Below are positions 29,630-38,741 of a stretch of 40,567 nt of DNA, piece by piece (within the stretch, counting starts at the first letter, position 1; every line of letters starts with the position of its first letter). The stretch spans positions 1 to 40,567 of the forward strand of contig CAVFNL010000024.1 in assembly GCA_963623875.1 (NCBI GenBank), written 5' to 3'. The notes under the pieces were generated by a model. That model ran no database searches, was not told the DNA's origin, and worked only from the letters and a program-made list of their open reading frames with translations. This DNA is from UBA3206 sp963623875 (lineage in GTDB: Bacteria; Bacillota_I; Bacilli_A; Acholeplasmatales; Anaeroplasmataceae). Position numbers and translations under genes: made by a program.

Positions 29630-32600
29630 TTACTTTGTATAATGTGGATCATTCAATAAATCCATATAGTGTGCAAAACGATGTTGTGCATCTTCCTTAT
29701 TAAAGTCAAGTAGAGCTTGAGCTTTTTCTGGGTTAACCTTAACAAGTTGAGAATAACGTCCTTCATTCATTAAGAAATCATGATACTTCTCCCATTTAGG
29801 TTCCTTAGCAGAATCTAATTGGAATGGATTCTTTCCTTCTTTAGCTAAATCTGGATTGTATCTAAATGTTGGGAAGTATCCACATTCAGTAGCCATCTTA
29901 GCTTCCATTTGAGACATATAAAGACCTGATTTAATGTTATGTGCAATACATGGAGCATAACAAATTACAACAGATGGTCCCTTATAAGCTTCAGCTTCTT
30001 TTAAAGCCTTGATTACTTGGTTTTGGTTAGCACCATGACAAACAGTTGCGACATATACATGTCCGTAAGACATAGCAATTGATGCTAAATCTTTCTTCTT
30101 TGCACGTTTTCCTGATGCAGTAAACTTAGCAATAGATCCTGTTCTTGATGATTTTGATGATTGTCCACCAGTATTCGAATAAACCTCAGTGTCAACGATT
30201 AAGATATTTACATCTTCATTGTTAGCAATTACATGGTCTAATCCACCATAGCCAATGTCATAAGCCCATCCATCTCCACCGATAATCCATTGAGAAATCT
30301 TAATGATATATTGTTTTAAATCAATAATTTCTTTTGCATATTCATGTTCATCGTTTGTAAATGCTTCAACAATCTTTGGTGCAAGTTCTTTAGTCTTAGC
30401 TCCATCAGTACGATTTTCAATCCATTCATTACATAATGCCTTTTGATCTTCAGTCATACTATCAAGACCTCTAACCATAGCATTTTGTAATCTATCACGC
30501 ATTGTTTCAATCGCAACTCTCATACCAAATCCGAATTCAGCATTATCCTCAAATAATGAATTTGCCCATGCTGGTCCTCTTCCTTCAGCATTAGTTGTAT
30601 ATGGTGATGATGGGAATGAACCAGAATAAATTGAAGAACATCCTGTTGCGTTAGCAACCATCATTCTATCTCCAAATAATGTAGCTACAGCCTTAACATA
30701 TGGAGTTTCTCCACATCCACCACAAGCTCCTGAGAACTCGAATAATGGTTTAGAGAATTGAACATCCTTAGCTGAATTTATTCCAGCAACTTCTCTCTTG
30801 TATGTGACATGGTTGTAGAAATAATCACAAATTTCTGGCTCTTTTCTTGCCTCTGCAACTGCAAGTGGATGTGGTTTTAATGCCTTAGCAGTAACCATTT
30901 CTCCAGTCTTCTTATCTTCAACCTTATTCTTAGGATTTCCAGGACATACAGTAATACATACTCCGCATCCTGTACAATCAAGTGGTGATACAACAATTCC
31001 AAATTTGTATCCTTGATATTTAGGTCCTACAGTATTTAATAATGGATAATCGATTTCTTCACCATTAACATTTAATTTAGGAGCATTCTTAGCTTCTTCT
31101 TCAGTTACTAAGAATGGACGAATTGCTGCATGTGGACATGCAAATGCACATTGGTTACATTGAATACAATTTTCAGCTTGCCAAAGTGGTGTATGTGTTG
31201 CTGTTCCACGTTTTTCCCATGCTGCAGTTCCAGCTGGCATATGACCATCTCTTAAATCCTTGAATGCAGATACAGGAAGTGAATCTCCCTTAATTGCGTT
31301 CATTACATCTGCAATATTACGTACGAATTCAGGACGAGACATATCAATAGCCTTAACTTCATCCTTTAAGTTAGCCCATTCAGGTTTAACTTCTACTTCA
31401 ACAAGTAAGTCTCCACCTAAATCGATTGCTTTATGGTTTTGTTCAACTAATTCTTGACCCTTACGAGAGTATGTTTTAGTTGCGAATTCTTTCATATGTT
31501 CTTTAGCTTCTTCAAAATCCATAATATTTTGATTTAATTTAAAGAATGCTGATTGAATTACAGTATTTACTCCCTTACCACCGCTAAATCCACAGTCTTT
31601 AGCTGCTTGGTAAGCATTAATAATATAGAATTTTGCTTTCTTTTCAGCAAGTAATCTCTTGTATTTATTAGGTAATAATTGCTCAATATTTTCAGCTGGA
31701 ACAGATGTATTAAGTAAGAATGTACCACCATTTCTTAATCCATCTATCATATCAAACTTCTTTAGATATGCATCAGTTGAACATGCAACAAAGTGAGGTG
31801 TATTTACAAGGTATGAAGAACGAATTGGCTTCTTTCCAAAACGTAAGTGAAGTCTTGTAGAACCTCCTGATTTCTTTGAGTCATATGCAGCATAAGATTG
31901 AGCATATAAATCTGTATAATCTCCTACGATCTTAGAAATATTCTTACATGCACCAACGATACCATCTCCTCCAAGACCAAAGAATAATAATTCTGTTGTT
32001 CCCTTGTCGGCTGTATCGATATGTTTCTTAACATCAAGTGATGTATTAGATACGTCATCAATAATACCTACTGTAAAATGATTCTTAGGATTTTTCTTCT
32101 TTAAGTTTTCATAAACAACATTAATCATATCTGGAGTAACATCTTTAGAAGAAAGTCCATAACGTCCTCCTACAATTAATGGTTGGTTAGGACGTCCATA
32201 GAAAGCACTTTGAATATCTAAATATAGTGGCTCTCCTAAAGCTCCTGGTTCTACAGAACGATCAAGTACTGCAATACGTTCTACAGTTGAAGGTAAAACT
32301 TTAAATAAGTACTTAGTTGAGAAAGGACGGTATAAATGTACTTCAAGTAATCCTACCTTCTTATGTTTCTTAGTTAAATAATCAACAACTTCTTCTGCAA
32401 CTTGGCAGCAAGATCCCATCGCAACAACAACATCAGTCGCATCCTCTGCACCATAATAAACAAATGGTTGATAATTGCGTCCTGTAGCTTTAGAAATCTT
32501 TTTCATATAACCTGCTACAATATCAGGCACTTGTTTGTAATATGAATTTTGTAATTCTCTAGTTTGGAAATAAACGTCATCATTTTGAGCTGTTCCTCTT

Positions 32601-33250
32601 GTCTTTGGATGCTCAGGATTTAATGCGTTATCTCTAAAATTCTTTAAAGCTTCTTTGTCTAATAATTTTCCAAGTAAGTTTGTATCAATTGCTTCAACAG
32701 TATTAACTTCATGAGAAGTTCTAAATCCATCAAAGAAATGAAGGAAAGGAACTGAAGACTTAATTGCACTAAGATGTGCTACTCCTGCAAGATCCATTAC
32801 TTCTTGAACAGAGTTTGAACAAAGCATTGCAAATCCCGTTTGGCGAGTTGCCATAACGTCTTGGTGGTCTCCGAAGATTGAAAGTGATTGTGATGCTAAA
32901 GCACGAGCAGCTACATGGATAACTCCAGGTAATTGTTCTCCTGCGATTTTATACATATTAGGAATCTTTAATAAAAGACCTTGTGATGCTGTAAATGTAG
33001 TTGTAAGCGCACCAGCTTCAAGAGAACCATGAACAGTTCCTGCAGCTCCTGCTTCTGACTCCATTTCAACAACTTTAACAGGCATTCCAAAAAGGTTTTT
33101 CTTACCTTGAGAAGCCCATTCATCAATATATTCAGCCATAGGTGTAGAAGGAGTAATAGGATAAATTCCCGCTACCTCTGTGAAATTATATGCTGCATAT
33201 GCTGCTGCATAGTTTCCATCAATGGCCATTCTTTTTACATTCTTGCTCAT
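29630..33250 (-). CDS. Pyruvate:ferredoxin (flavodoxin) oxidoreductase, single-chain
   Basis: A 1206-residue homodimer-type PFOR converting pyruvate and CoA to acetyl-CoA, CO2 and reduced ferredoxin. Domain order: N-terminal pyrimidine-binding domain with AAYAAYNFTEVAGIYPITPSTPMAE, the gamma domain (about 415-600), a 2[4Fe-4S] domain with CIQCNQCAFACPH (about 697) and CTGCGVCITVCPG (about 762), and a C-terminal TPP domain with SGACGGCGETPYVKAV and GGDGWAYDIGYGGLDHV. The cysteines for the third cluster are in the TPP part. Upstream in-frame ATGs exist to 33283, but AGGAGG fits the ATG at 33250. It indicates anaerobic energy metabolism and a need for the SUF system. Confidence 0.97.
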   Translation of the reverse strand: MSKNVKRMAIDGNYAAAYAAYNFTEVAGIYPITPSTPMAEYIDEWASQGKKNLFGMPVKVVEMESEAGAAGTVHGSLEAGALTTTFTASQGLLLKIPNMYKIAGEQLPGVIHVAARALASQSLSIFGDHQDVMATRQTGFAMLCSNSVQEVMDLAGVAHLSAIKSSVPFLHFFDGFRTSHEVNTVEAIDTNLLGKLLDKEALKNFRDNALNPEHPKTRGTAQNDDVYFQTRELQNSYYKQVPDIVAGYMKKISKATGRNYQPFVYYGAEDATDVVVAMGSCCQVAEEVVDYLTKKHKKVGLLEVHLYRPFSTKYLFKVLPSTVERIAVLDRSVEPGALGEPLYLDIQSAFYGRPNQPLIVGGRYGLSSKDVTPDMINVVYENLKKKNPKNHFTVGIIDDVSNTSLDVKKHIDTADKGTTELLFFGLGGDGIVGACKNISKIVGDYTDLYAQSYAAYDSKKSGGSTRLHLRFGKKPIRSSYLVNTPHFVACSTDAYLKKFDMIDGLRNGGTFLLNTSVPAENIEQLLPNKYKRLLAEKKAKFYIINAYQAAKDCGFSGGKGVNTVIQSAFFKLNQNIMDFEEAKEHMKEFATKTYSRKGQELVEQNHKAIDLGGDLLVEVEVKPEWANLKDEVKAIDMSRPEFVRNIADVMNAIKGDSLPVSAFKDLRDGHMPAGTAAWEKRGTATHTPLWQAENCIQCNQCAFACPHAAIRPFLVTEEEAKNAPKLNVNGEEIDYPLLNTVGPKYQGYKFGIVVSPLDCTGCGVCITVCPGNPKNKVEDKKTGEMVTAKALKPHPLAVAEARKEPEICDYFYNHVTYKREVAGINSAKDVQFSKPLFEFSGACGGCGETPYVKAVATLFGDRMMVANATGCSSIYSGSFPSSPYTTNAEGRGPAWANSLFEDNAEFGFGMRVAIETMRDRLQNAMVRGLDSMTEDQKALCNEWIENRTDGAKTKELAPKIVEAFTNDEHEYAKEIIDLKQYIIKISQWIIGGDGWAYDIGYGGLDHVIANNEDVNILIVDTEVYSNTGGQSSKSSRTGSIAKFTASGKRAKKKDLASIAMSYGHVYVATVCHGANQNQVIKALKEAEAYKGPSVVICYAPCIAHNIKSGLYMSQMEAKMATECGYFPTFRYNPDLAKEGKNPFQLDSAKEPKWEKYHDFLMNEGRYSQLVKVNPEKAQALLDFNKEDAQHRFAHYMDLLNDPHYTK

Positions 33251-33288
33251 AATGTATCCTCCTATCATGATATCAAATGTCATATTTT

Positions 33289-33316
33289 ATTATACAATGT
33301 TTTAAGTTTTTTTCAA
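33289..33316 (-). promoter_or_regulatory. PFOR gene promoter
   Basis: On the minus strand TTGAAA (33311-33316), a 16-nt spacer and TATAAT (33289-33294), giving a leader of about 35 nt. Confidence 0.65.
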
Positions 33317-33323
33317 TATTTTA

Positions 33324-33360
33324 TAAAAAAAATGGCGTTTTGAATTTATAGCGCCATTTT
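33324..33360 (-). terminator. Intrinsic terminator downstream of the CLC gene
   Basis: On the minus strand AAAATGGCG and CGCCATTTT pair over 9 bp with a 14-nt loop, followed by eight T. It lies 55 nt after the CLC stop codon. Confidence 0.85.
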
Positions 33361-33414
33361 AGATTAGTAAAATAAATTTTTATTCTATTTTTATTCGTTT
33401 TATTGTGCTTTATA

Positions 33415-34713
33415 CTATACAATATCATTATTACTAAATTCAATTTCACCTGCAAAGTCATGTTTGAAAGGCAAATTAGTAAAAAATTTTAAAATTAATT
33501 CAAAAATTATACTAACACTAAGAGGAAGTAAAAGATAGAGGCTTCCAGTTGATTCAAATCCTAAAACAAACGCAGTTAAAGGAATATTTGCGGCACAACC
33601 TAAGCATGTAAACATACCAATTGCTTTTATTGTATCTTCGCACCCTATAAGAGTATTTCCTCTTTTATTAAAAAACCAAATTATTATATCTGCAGAGATT
33701 GCACCAAGCACCATTAATGGGAGTACTACACCTCCTGATACATAAGAGTTTTCGCTTATGAGCATGAAAATAAATCTTCCAAATAATATTAAAATCAAGA
33801 AGTATAGTGTTTCATCTTCAAAAATAGTTTTCAAAACATTCGCACCATTACCAACACTATATGGTTGATATCTTCTTAAGATAAGAAATCCTACAGCAAT
33901 AAAAGGTGTTAAAAACATCATTATTTTTTTACCTTTTAGTTTGGATGCTTTTTTCTTGAATTCAACATATAGTTGTCCTACTATAAACGTTAAAAGTGAA
34001 ACTGAAAGTATCGCATTATACATATTCAAAGGAACACGATTAATATCTAGGAAATAAAATATTTCTCTTTTCCATATAAACCTATCTATTAGGTATGAAG
34101 TTATAAATGATGTAATTATTACAACAACTCCTTTAATGATGAAGTTTTTACTTATTCTCGTTTTATGTTCTTCAAGTAGATGCATAAATCCTGCAAGAGG
34201 AGCTAAGAAGACAATCGCAAACGATGCTGAACCTCCTGCCATCACAATATTTCTATCATGCTTTTTTAAAATTCTATTTGAAATGCTAGATATTGATGCA
34301 CCTATTGTAACAGATGGCGCTGCAACATTCAATGTAAAGCCAAATAGCAGTGCAAGCATAGTATTTATGCATGTGAAAATCATTAATAAATAAGGATTAA
34401 AATCATTATTCCCTTGGTAATATGATGTGAGTTTTGAAATACCATTTCCAATATAGCCTGGTATTTTATAATTTATTGTAGTTGATACAACTGATAACAC
34501 AAATATTACTGATAAAAATATAATCAAATACAACAAATCCTCATTTGAAGATTTTATACTAAAATCTATTATTTTAGTCGTGATATATAAAAACAATGTA
34601 ATCAATACCCCTATAATAATCCCCAAAAGTGGTAATTGAACTATTGTCTTTATAATATCTTTTTTTGTTTTAATCTTCTTCTCTAACGAAGAAACTAAAT
34701 TAATCGTATCCAT
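33415..34713 (-). CDS. CLC-family chloride channel/transporter, lacking the gating glutamate
   Basis: A 432-residue membrane protein with about ten or more hydrophobic segments and the CLC layout. IPGYIGNGISKL (84-95) stands where GSGIP-xV is usual. FTLNVAAPSVTIGASIS (126-142) stands where G(K/R)EGPxVQIG is usual, so the Glu that gates or couples protons is replaced by Ala. YVSGGVVLPLMVLGA corresponds to the GxFxP motif. The missing Glu suggests passive, proton-uncoupled anion conduction; fluoride-type CLCs also deviate in these motifs. The open frame begins at 34773, but GGGGG at 34720-34724 selects the ATG at 34713. The start lies just behind the typA terminator, so it depends on readthrough unless a promoter lies inside typA. 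Confidence 0.82.
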   Translation of the reverse strand: MDTINLVSSLEKKIKTKKDIIKTIVQLPLLGIIIGVLITLFLYITTKIIDFSIKSSNEDLLYLIIFLSVIFVLSVVSTTINYKIPGYIGNGISKLTSYYQGNNDFNPYLLMIFTCINTMLALLFGFTLNVAAPSVTIGASISSISNRILKKHDRNIVMAGGSASFAIVFLAPLAGFMHLLEEHKTRISKNFIIKGVVVIITSFITSYLIDRFIWKREIFYFLDINRVPLNMYNAILSVSLLTFIVGQLYVEFKKKASKLKGKKIMMFLTPFIAVGFLILRRYQPYSVGNGANVLKTIFEDETLYFLILILFGRFIFMLISENSYVSGGVVLPLMVLGAISADIIIWFFNKRGNTLIGCEDTIKAIGMFTCLGCAANIPLTAFVLGFESTGSLYLLLPLSVSIIFELILKFFTNLPFKHDFAGEIEFSNNDIV

Positions 34714-34725
34714 AAAAATCCCCCT

Positions 34726-34763
34726 AAAAAAAGCGAAAAAGGAAGCTTTTAGGCTCCCTTTGC
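34726..34763 (-). terminator. Intrinsic terminator of typA
   Basis: On the minus strand AAAGGGAGC-(6 nt)-GCTTCCTTT forms a 9-bp stem (one G-U; 34753-34761 with 34738-34746), with AAGC/GCTT pairing outside and a run of seven T. The clc ribosome site follows after 1 nt. Confidence 0.85.
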
Positions 34764-34773
34764 TTAAAATCAA

Positions 34774-36597
34774 TTAATCTTGTGATTTTTGATGTGCATC
34801 AAATTTCTTACGTTCTGCAGTATCTAGAATCTTCTTGCGAAGTCTAATACTGTTTGGTGTAATTTCTACAAGTTCATCATCATTGATGTATTCAATGCAT
34901 GCTTCAAGCGACATCTTCTTTGGCTTCTTTAATACAACCGTTTGATCCTTATTAGAAGATCTTGTATTTGTTTGTTGTTTAGCTTTTACAACGTTAACCG
35001 CAATATCTTGTTCACGATTAGTTTCTCCTACAATCATACCTTCATATATTTGTTCACCTGGTTCAACAAACATTACTCCTCTATCCTCTAGTGCTCCTAA
35101 AGAATATGCAGTAGATTGACCATCTGCCATAGAAACCATTACGTGAGTTTGTCTTGCTCCAACGTTAACATTTTCCATTGGTCTATATTCAAGGAATGTA
35201 TGAGAAATCATTCCATAGCCTTTTGTTACAGTCATGAATATAGTATTAAATCCTATTAAACCTCTAGAAGGCATAACATATGTAACTCTTGATTGAGTTT
35301 CTGTATTTGTCATGTTTTCCATAGTACCTTTACGGTTTCCTAGAATTTCAATAACTGATCCAATTGAATCAGCTGGCGCATCAATTACAACATATTCATA
35401 TGGTTCCATTTTAACGCCATTTTCTTCTTTTATAATAGCACGTGGTCTTGAAACTTGGAATTCATATCCTTCACGTCTCATATTTTCAATAAGAATACTT
35501 AAATGTAATTCTCCTCTTCCTGATACAATCCATTCTTCTGATGTACCAAGACGAACAACCTTAAGTGCAACGTCACGTTCAGTTTCTTTAAATAATCTAT
35601 CTTCAATCTTAGATGCAGTAACAAGTTTTCCATCTTTTCCGCAGAATGGAGATGTATTAGTTCCAAATGTCATTTGAACAGTAGGTTCAGTAATAGCTAT
35701 TGGTGGTAATGCTTCTTCATGTCCTGGTTCACAGAATGTTTCACCAACTGATACATCACTTAATCCTGAAACAGCACAAATATCACCAGCTTCAACCTTA
35801 TCAGTTTCTATCTTATCAAGTCCCATAAATGTGAATAATTTTTGAACTCTAAATGATTCTTTCTTTCCATCTAGACGAACAACAGAACACATTTGTCCAG
35901 CCTTAATTACACCACGAGTAACTCTTCCTACCCCCATACGACCAACGAAATCATTGTAATCAATTAATGCAGGTTGTAATTGAAGTGGAGATTGTGTATC
36001 ATTTGATGCTGGTTCAATTTCTTTTAAAATTAAGTCAAGAACTGGTTCCATACCACTTTTTTGTGTTTCAATATCAGATGATAATGATGAAGTGTTATTA
36101 ACTGCTGATGTATATGCAATAGGGAATTCTAATTGATCCTCATCAGCACCTAAATCTATTAATAACTCTAGTACTTCATCAATTACTTCAAGTGGTCTTG
36201 CACTAGGTTTATCAACTTTATTTACAACAACGATTGGTTTTAATCCGGCTTCAAGAGCTTTCTTTAAAACAAATCTTGTTTGTGGCATTGTTCCTTCATA
36301 TGCATCAACAACTAAAATAACTCCATCAACCATGTGCATAATACGCTCAACTTCTCCACCAAAGTCAGCATGTCCAGGAGTATCTAAAATATTAATTTTA
36401 GTATTCTTATAATGAATAGCTGTTACTTTTGCAAGTATTGTAATACCTCTTTCACGTTCAATATCGTTAGAATCCATTACACATTCAGCAACAACTTGAT
36501 TATCTCTAAATGTATGTGCAGTTTGTAATAATTTATCTACTAATGTAGTTTTTCCATGGTCAACGTGTGCAATTATCGCAACATTTCTAATTTCCAT
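34774..36597 (-). CDS. typA: Ribosome-associated GTPase TypA/BipA
   Basis: A 607-residue translational GTPase of standard length. G motifs: AHVDHGKT (10-17), the RERGITI switch I, DTPGHADFGGEVER and VVNKVDKPSARP. The elongation factor-like domains follow, with SGRGELHLSILIENMRREGYEFQVSRP and SRGLIGFNTIFM in the C-terminal part. It assists 50S assembly and growth at low temperature or under stress. GAGG lies about 10 nt upstream. It has an extended -10 promoter and a strong terminator. Confidence 0.98.
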   Translation of the reverse strand: MEIRNVAIIAHVDHGKTTLVDKLLQTAHTFRDNQVVAECVMDSNDIERERGITILAKVTAIHYKNTKINILDTPGHADFGGEVERIMHMVDGVILVVDAYEGTMPQTRFVLKKALEAGLKPIVVVNKVDKPSARPLEVIDEVLELLIDLGADEDQLEFPIAYTSAVNNTSSLSSDIETQKSGMEPVLDLILKEIEPASNDTQSPLQLQPALIDYNDFVGRMGVGRVTRGVIKAGQMCSVVRLDGKKESFRVQKLFTFMGLDKIETDKVEAGDICAVSGLSDVSVGETFCEPGHEEALPPIAITEPTVQMTFGTNTSPFCGKDGKLVTASKIEDRLFKETERDVALKVVRLGTSEEWIVSGRGELHLSILIENMRREGYEFQVSRPRAIIKEENGVKMEPYEYVVIDAPADSIGSVIEILGNRKGTMENMTNTETQSRVTYVMPSRGLIGFNTIFMTVTKGYGMISHTFLEYRPMENVNVGARQTHVMVSMADGQSTAYSLGALEDRGVMFVEPGEQIYEGMIVGETNREQDIAVNVVKAKQQTNTRSSNKDQTVVLKKPKKMSLEACIEYINDDELVEITPNSIRLRKKILDTAERKKFDAHQKSQD

Positions 36598-36639
36598 AGT
36601 TTATATACCTCATCTTTCTATAATAAAATCAACACAAAA

Positions 36640-36648
36640 ATTATATCA
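36640..36648 (-). promoter_or_regulatory. Extended -10 promoter of typA
   Basis: On the minus strand TGATATAAT lies about 43 nt before the typA ATG, preceded by no good -35. The same TGATATAAT motif drives the PucR-type regulator. Confidence 0.5.
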
Positions 36649-36683
36649 CATACCAAAGATTCTTATTATATGAAAACGTTATA

Positions 36684-37790
36684 TTACTTATTATGATTTT
36701 TACACGCAATACCTAAGCAATATACAACACTAGATTCTCCAGCATCCTTATATTTTTGAATTTGTGTTAAATATTTAAGTGCATAAGGTGTATCCTTACT
36801 GCATGCGGCCATAAGTTTATCTAAGGACGCATTAAATAAAGGATGTGTCATATCATGAATGTTTTCTAATGCTTCTTCTAATTTTTTATCACTTGACACT
36901 ATCTTATCAATTTGAGCTAATCCTTTAGGCTCACGAACCTTGTTTGGAACAATTAACTTCTCGCTGTTTTTATCTTCACTCAAAAGTAATTCAGACAATT
37001 TAGTTAATTGGTATCCTGTTGCGTAATTTAAAATTTCTTTTACTTCTTTATCAGCTTGCGCAATATACGATCTAAGTTTCATTATATTTTCAATACGCCA
37101 CATAAATCTTACATCTGTTTTTGTACGAGTAGGATATTTAGAAATATATAAACTTCTTAATTGTAATACTTCTTCCTTTATTTCCTCATCTGCAGATAAT
37201 CTAATAGCTGCACGTTTAATCTTTTGTAATAATTCATCATTATTATCTTCTTTATAATCAATAAGTCGTGCTAAGAATTTATTAGCTTCATCATAATACG
37301 AATCAACAAGAGATGAAATAATTACTTCCCTCTTCTTTATATTTTCATCGTAATAAATATAATATTTAAAACTTTTCTTAGAAATATCATTTTTCTTTAG
37401 AATGCAATACCCCACAAGATCATTATCAAACACTCTATTTACAGGATGACCTACAACATCATTTCTTATATATTTTAATTCTCTAAGTTGTCTGTTTTGG
37501 TTAATGTTAATATTATTTTTCTTATTTGTTAAAATCATATTTAACGAATAAAGTGCATCAATTGATACAAACAAAGTTTGAAGAAGTGCATAGACCCTAG
37601 ATAAACATTCACCTGTCAGTGCATCTCCATCTTTTGTTTTCTCGAAGTATGCCATTATATCATTATTTAACTCTAAAGCATTAATTGATGCTTTATATTG
37701 CGGATTTTTAATCTCACCTGACTTCATTCTAGCCTTTAACGTAGATACAAAATCAACATTAGTTTTAATTTTCTCAATTAATTCTGCCAT
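36684..37790 (-). CDS. Unknown helical protein with a HEPN-like RNxxxGH motif
   Basis: A 368-residue cytoplasmic protein I do not recognise. It is predicted almost entirely helical. Residues 50-120 form a possible HEPN-type bundle ending LRELKYIRNDVVGHPVNRV, where R109 and H115 make an R-X5-H motif like that of HEPN RNases and AbiU2-like domains. The rest has long amphipathic helices and no catalytic signature. The open frame extends to 37835, but the -10 box at 37827-37832 lies there, and AAGGGG 4 nt before the ATG at 37790 decides the start. It is monocistronic between typA and the lipoprotein gene. It could be a ribonuclease, a nucleotide-binding helper or simply a helical scaffold. Confidence 0.75.
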   Translation of the reverse strand: MAELIEKIKTNVDFVSTLKARMKSGEIKNPQYKASINALELNNDIMAYFEKTKDGDALTGECLSRVYALLQTLFVSIDALYSLNMILTNKKNNININQNRQLRELKYIRNDVVGHPVNRVFDNDLVGYCILKKNDISKKSFKYYIYYDENIKKREVIISSLVDSYYDEANKFLARLIDYKEDNNDELLQKIKRAAIRLSADEEIKEEVLQLRSLYISKYPTRTKTDVRFMWRIENIMKLRSYIAQADKEVKEILNYATGYQLTKLSELLLSEDKNSEKLIVPNKVREPKGLAQIDKIVSSDKKLEEALENIHDMTHPLFNASLDKLMAACSKDTPYALKYLTQIQKYKDAGESSVVYCLGIACKNHNK

Positions 37791-37826
37791 AGTACCCCTT
37801 CTTCCTTCGTACATATAATATGTATA

Positions 37827-37855
37827 ATTATACAATCAATCATATTAAAAATCAA
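37827..37855 (-). promoter_or_regulatory. Promoter of the HEPN-like protein gene
   Basis: On the minus strand TTGATT (37850-37855), a 17-nt spacer and TATAAT (37827-37832). The stretch from here to 37993 is AT-rich and shows neither a gene nor a convincing terminator for the lipoprotein gene. Confidence 0.6.
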
Positions 37856-37993
37856 ATTCATAAACTTAAAGTATATAAAAATTCTTCAAAGTATCTAAAT
37901 CTTTAAAAAATTATATATATTTATCAATTACAAAATTATGAACACTATAAACAAAACAATGAAATAATTATATTTAAATCTAGCTTAAAAATA

Positions 37994-38731
37994 TTATTCA
38001 TTTGTACTAGGTACGAATTTAGCATAAAGTTTAATCTCTTCATAGATATATTCAGTCCATCCATGATATTGGCTGACCTCATGCCTTACTTTTTCAACAG
38101 GTGCTAATGTATCTTTTTCAAAATCCCATTTCATTGTATACTCTTCATCTTTATACCACCCATCAAATGTATATCCATCTTTTGTAGGATTTTGTGGTAT
38201 ATCTTCAATGGGCCCATTCTCACATAAATCAATCCAATATATTTCATTATCTACCATATACGTTACATTAGCGTGGCCTACCCTTACATTTTCAGGATGT
38301 TCTTTTGAAAGATCAATATTGTATGGCAAATATGCATAATAATACCAATAACCATAAATTTCTGCATTCAAAAGCCCTTCCCCTAAAAAGAAAACATTTT
38401 GATATGCAAAATTTCCCTCTACAAATTCATCTAATTTGAAAGTCAAATATATTTTTTTATTATGGCCTGATCCAAATATAGGACGTGTTCTACCAAAAAC
38501 TCTCCATGTTCTACATACTTTAAAACCATCTAAATATTTTGGTATTATTATTACATTCTTTTCCCAACCCTCATCAGATAAGCCAATAATTTCCGCAACT
38601 GTTTCTTTATCTTTTTCATATGTCCTATAGACAAAATCCCCACAAGTGATTTCTTCTCTAAGTGAACAAGATGTCGCAAAAAGTGGTATAAATGTAATTA
38701 TGAGCAAGATAAAAAATAATCTTTTTTTCAT
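37994..38731 (-). CDS. Lipoprotein with an InlB B-repeat (Listeria-Bacteroides repeat)
   Basis: A 245-residue exported lipoprotein. The signal peptide is MKKRLFFILLIITFIPLFAT, with lipobox ATSC and the lipidated C22. Residues about 30-75 contain a segment like a BspA-type leucine-rich repeat (VIIIPKYLDGFKV). The C-terminal 65 residues are an InlB B-repeat: NPTKDGYTFDGWYKDEEYT, then KLYAKF. Such repeats are common on surface proteins of gut Firmicutes and mediate adhesion or display. The GGTGAGG ribosome site overlaps the stop codon of the decayed lipase/LRR gene upstream, so both belonged to one operon. No clear terminator follows. Confidence 0.85.
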   Translation of the reverse strand: MKKRLFFILLIITFIPLFATSCSLREEITCGDFVYRTYEKDKETVAEIIGLSDEGWEKNVIIIPKYLDGFKVCRTWRVFGRTRPIFGSGHNKKIYLTFKLDEFVEGNFAYQNVFFLGEGLLNAEIYGYWYYYAYLPYNIDLSKEHPENVRVGHANVTYMVDNEIYWIDLCENGPIEDIPQNPTKDGYTFDGWYKDEEYTMKWDFEKDTLAPVEKVRHEVSQYHGWTEYIYEEIKLYAKFVPSTNE

Positions 38732-38741
38732 TAAACCTCAC

